A stretch of DNA of 6,157 bases from Verrucomicrobiota bacterium (lineage in GTDB: Bacteria; Verrucomicrobiota; Verrucomicrobiia; Opitutales; Opitutaceae). Positions within the stretch are counted from its first letter, which is position 1. Every line of letters begins with the position of its first letter. Below the pieces are notes generated by a model, which ran no database searches, had not been told where the DNA came from, and saw nothing but the letters and a program-made list of their open reading frames with translations. The translations under genes and the position numbers were made by a program. Where the stretch lies: NCBI GenBank assembly GCA_030832235.1, contig JAURJO010000331.1, positions 1 through 6,157 on the forward strand. The letters run 5' to 3'. Positions 5,297-6,157 of this stretch are shown here, in pieces.

Positions 5297-6157
5297 GCAC
5301 CCTGCCCCTGCTTTCGCTGCTGGTATTCCTGCCGTGGGTCGGTGCGGTGGCGCTGGCCCTGCTGCCGCGCATGCCCGGAAACTTCCAGCGCCGCCTCGCG
5401 CTCGCGGCGAGCCTGTCGACGCTGGCGCTCACGCTGGCGGTGCTCGACGGATTCGACGCCGCGCGCACGGCGCCGCAATTCGTAGAGCAGCACGCGTGGA
5501 TCGGCGTGCTCAACGTCCACTACCACCTCGGACTCGACGGCCTGAGCCTGATCCTCGTGCTCCTGACCGGGCTAGTGGCACCCGCCGCACTCTGCGTCGG
5601 TTTCCGCTCCGTCGGCGGAGTCCGCGGGTTCGCCGCATTCTTCCTCACGTTGCAGGGCGCCGCGCTTGGGGTGTTCCTGGCGCTCGATTTCTTCCACTGG
5701 TTCATCTTCTGGGAGCTCAGCCTCATCCCCGCCTACTTCCTGATCAAAATCTGGGGCGGACCGGGTGCGACGCGCGCGGCCTACCAGTTCGTCATCTACA
5801 CCCTCGGCGGCAGCGCGTTCATGCTGCTCGGGTTCGCCTCGCTGTTCAATGCGGCGGGCACCTTCGATTTCCAGCAACTGGCGCAACTCGGCGCGGACGG
5901 CTCCCTCGCCCGAAAGCTCGGCGGCGACGGCTCGTGGTGGCCGCAGGCGGTCTTCCTCGGCGTGCTGCTCGGCCTCGCGGTGAAGGTCCCGCTCTGGCCG
6001 TTCCACACCTGGCTGCCACCCGCGTACGCCGAGGCGCCGGTCGGAGCGTCGATGTTCCTCACCGGCGTGATGTCGAAGATGGGCGTCTACGGGTTCCTGC
6101 GCATCCTGTGGCCGCTTTTCCCTCGTGAACTGCAGGTGGCCACGCCCTGGCTCCTGA
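5293..6157 (+). CDS. nuoM: NADH-quinone oxidoreductase subunit M (antiporter-like proton pump), N-terminal part, 3' truncated
   Basis: NuoM (ND4 family, related to MrpD) is the middle antiporter-like pump of the membrane arm. The frame from ATG 5293 stays open to the right edge, giving 288 residues of a protein usually about 500 long. Landmarks seen are a hydrophobic N-terminal helix (4-24), YHLGLDGLSLILVLLTG (77-93, the usual start of the antiporter core), Glu141 in FIFWELSLIPAYFLIKIWGG (counterpart of E. coli Glu144), YQFVIYTLGGSAFMLLG (164-180), Lys231 in GLAVKVPLWPFHTWLP (counterpart of E. coli Lys234), and Lys262 in MSKMGVYGFLRI. The segment after TWLP reads PAYAEAP (243-249), with Pro243 where most homologues have Asp (LPDA). 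The ATG overlaps the nuoL stop by ATGA and has a strong ribosome binding site. nuoN is expected beyond the edge by analogy with other nuo operons, but it is not seen. The truncation is a window effect. Confidence 0.96.
   Translation, partial: MSTLPLLSLLVFLPWVGAVALALLPRMPGNFQRRLALAASLSTLALTLAVLDGFDAARTAPQFVEQHAWIGVLNVHYHLGLDGLSLILVLLTGLVAPAALCVGFRSVGGVRGFAAFFLTLQGAALGVFLALDFFHWFIFWELSLIPAYFLIKIWGGPGATRAAYQFVIYTLGGSAFMLLGFASLFNAAGTFDFQQLAQLGADGSLARKLGGDGSWWPQAVFLGVLLGLAVKVPLWPFHTWLPPAYAEAPVGASMFLTGVMSKMGVYGFLRILWPLFPRELQVATPWLL

Noticed and set aside
1..6157. Search for tRNA, rRNA, CRISPR arrays, insertion sequences, riboswitches, promoters or terminators
   Set aside because: Coding is continuous, with gaps of at most 11 nt, and no repeat array, stem-loop with T-run or transposase-like frame was seen.

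Overview
The window is one uninterrupted, co-directional (+ strand) run of genes for the proton-pumping NADH:quinone oxidoreductase family (respiratory complex I, NDH-1). In order it holds the C-terminal part of nuoD, then complete nuoI, nuoH, nuoJ, nuoK and nuoL, and the first 288 codons of nuoM, which runs off the right edge. Nearly every base is coding. The largest gap between genes is 11 nt, three junctions are 4-nt ATGA overlaps, and there is no room for an internal promoter, terminator, RNA gene or mobile element. The operon's promoter and terminator must lie outside the window.

The organism is a bacterium with a high-GC genome (roughly two thirds G+C by eye, with strongly G/C-biased third codon positions). 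The protein wording and the long Ala/Pro tail on NuoI fit a verrucomicrobial (Opitutaceae-like) or similar environmental bacterium. This is an impression from general familiarity, not a demonstrated assignment.

Layout: 1-511 is the quinone-site and peripheral-arm subunit NuoD (C-terminal 169 residues). 523-1215 is NuoI, which carries the two [4Fe-4S] clusters N6a and N6b and has an unusual tail of about 65-70 residues. 1212-2438 is NuoH, the membrane subunit that closes the quinone cavity. 2447-2962 is NuoJ and 2959-3276 is NuoK, the small membrane subunits linking NuoH to the pumps. 3281-5296 is NuoL, the distal antiporter-like pump with its lateral helix. 5293-6157 is NuoM, the second antiporter-like pump (partial). 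Electrons pass through the Fe-S chain to NuoI, reduce quinone at the NuoD/NuoB/NuoH interface, and the energy is transmitted through NuoH/J/K to the pumps NuoM and NuoL.

The gene order is the main point of interest. nuoD is followed directly by nuoI, with no nuoE, nuoF or nuoG between D and the membrane genes, and nuoI precedes nuoH, the reverse of the Escherichia coli order. Whether the NADH-oxidising module is encoded elsewhere or is absent (an 11-subunit enzyme with another electron donor) cannot be decided from this window. All catalytic and proton-path residues I could check are present, so this reads as a functional housekeeping complex. I found no convincing new biological system. The best leads are the NuoI tail, a roughly 7-residue insertion in the NuoH quinone-cavity loop, and the gene order.
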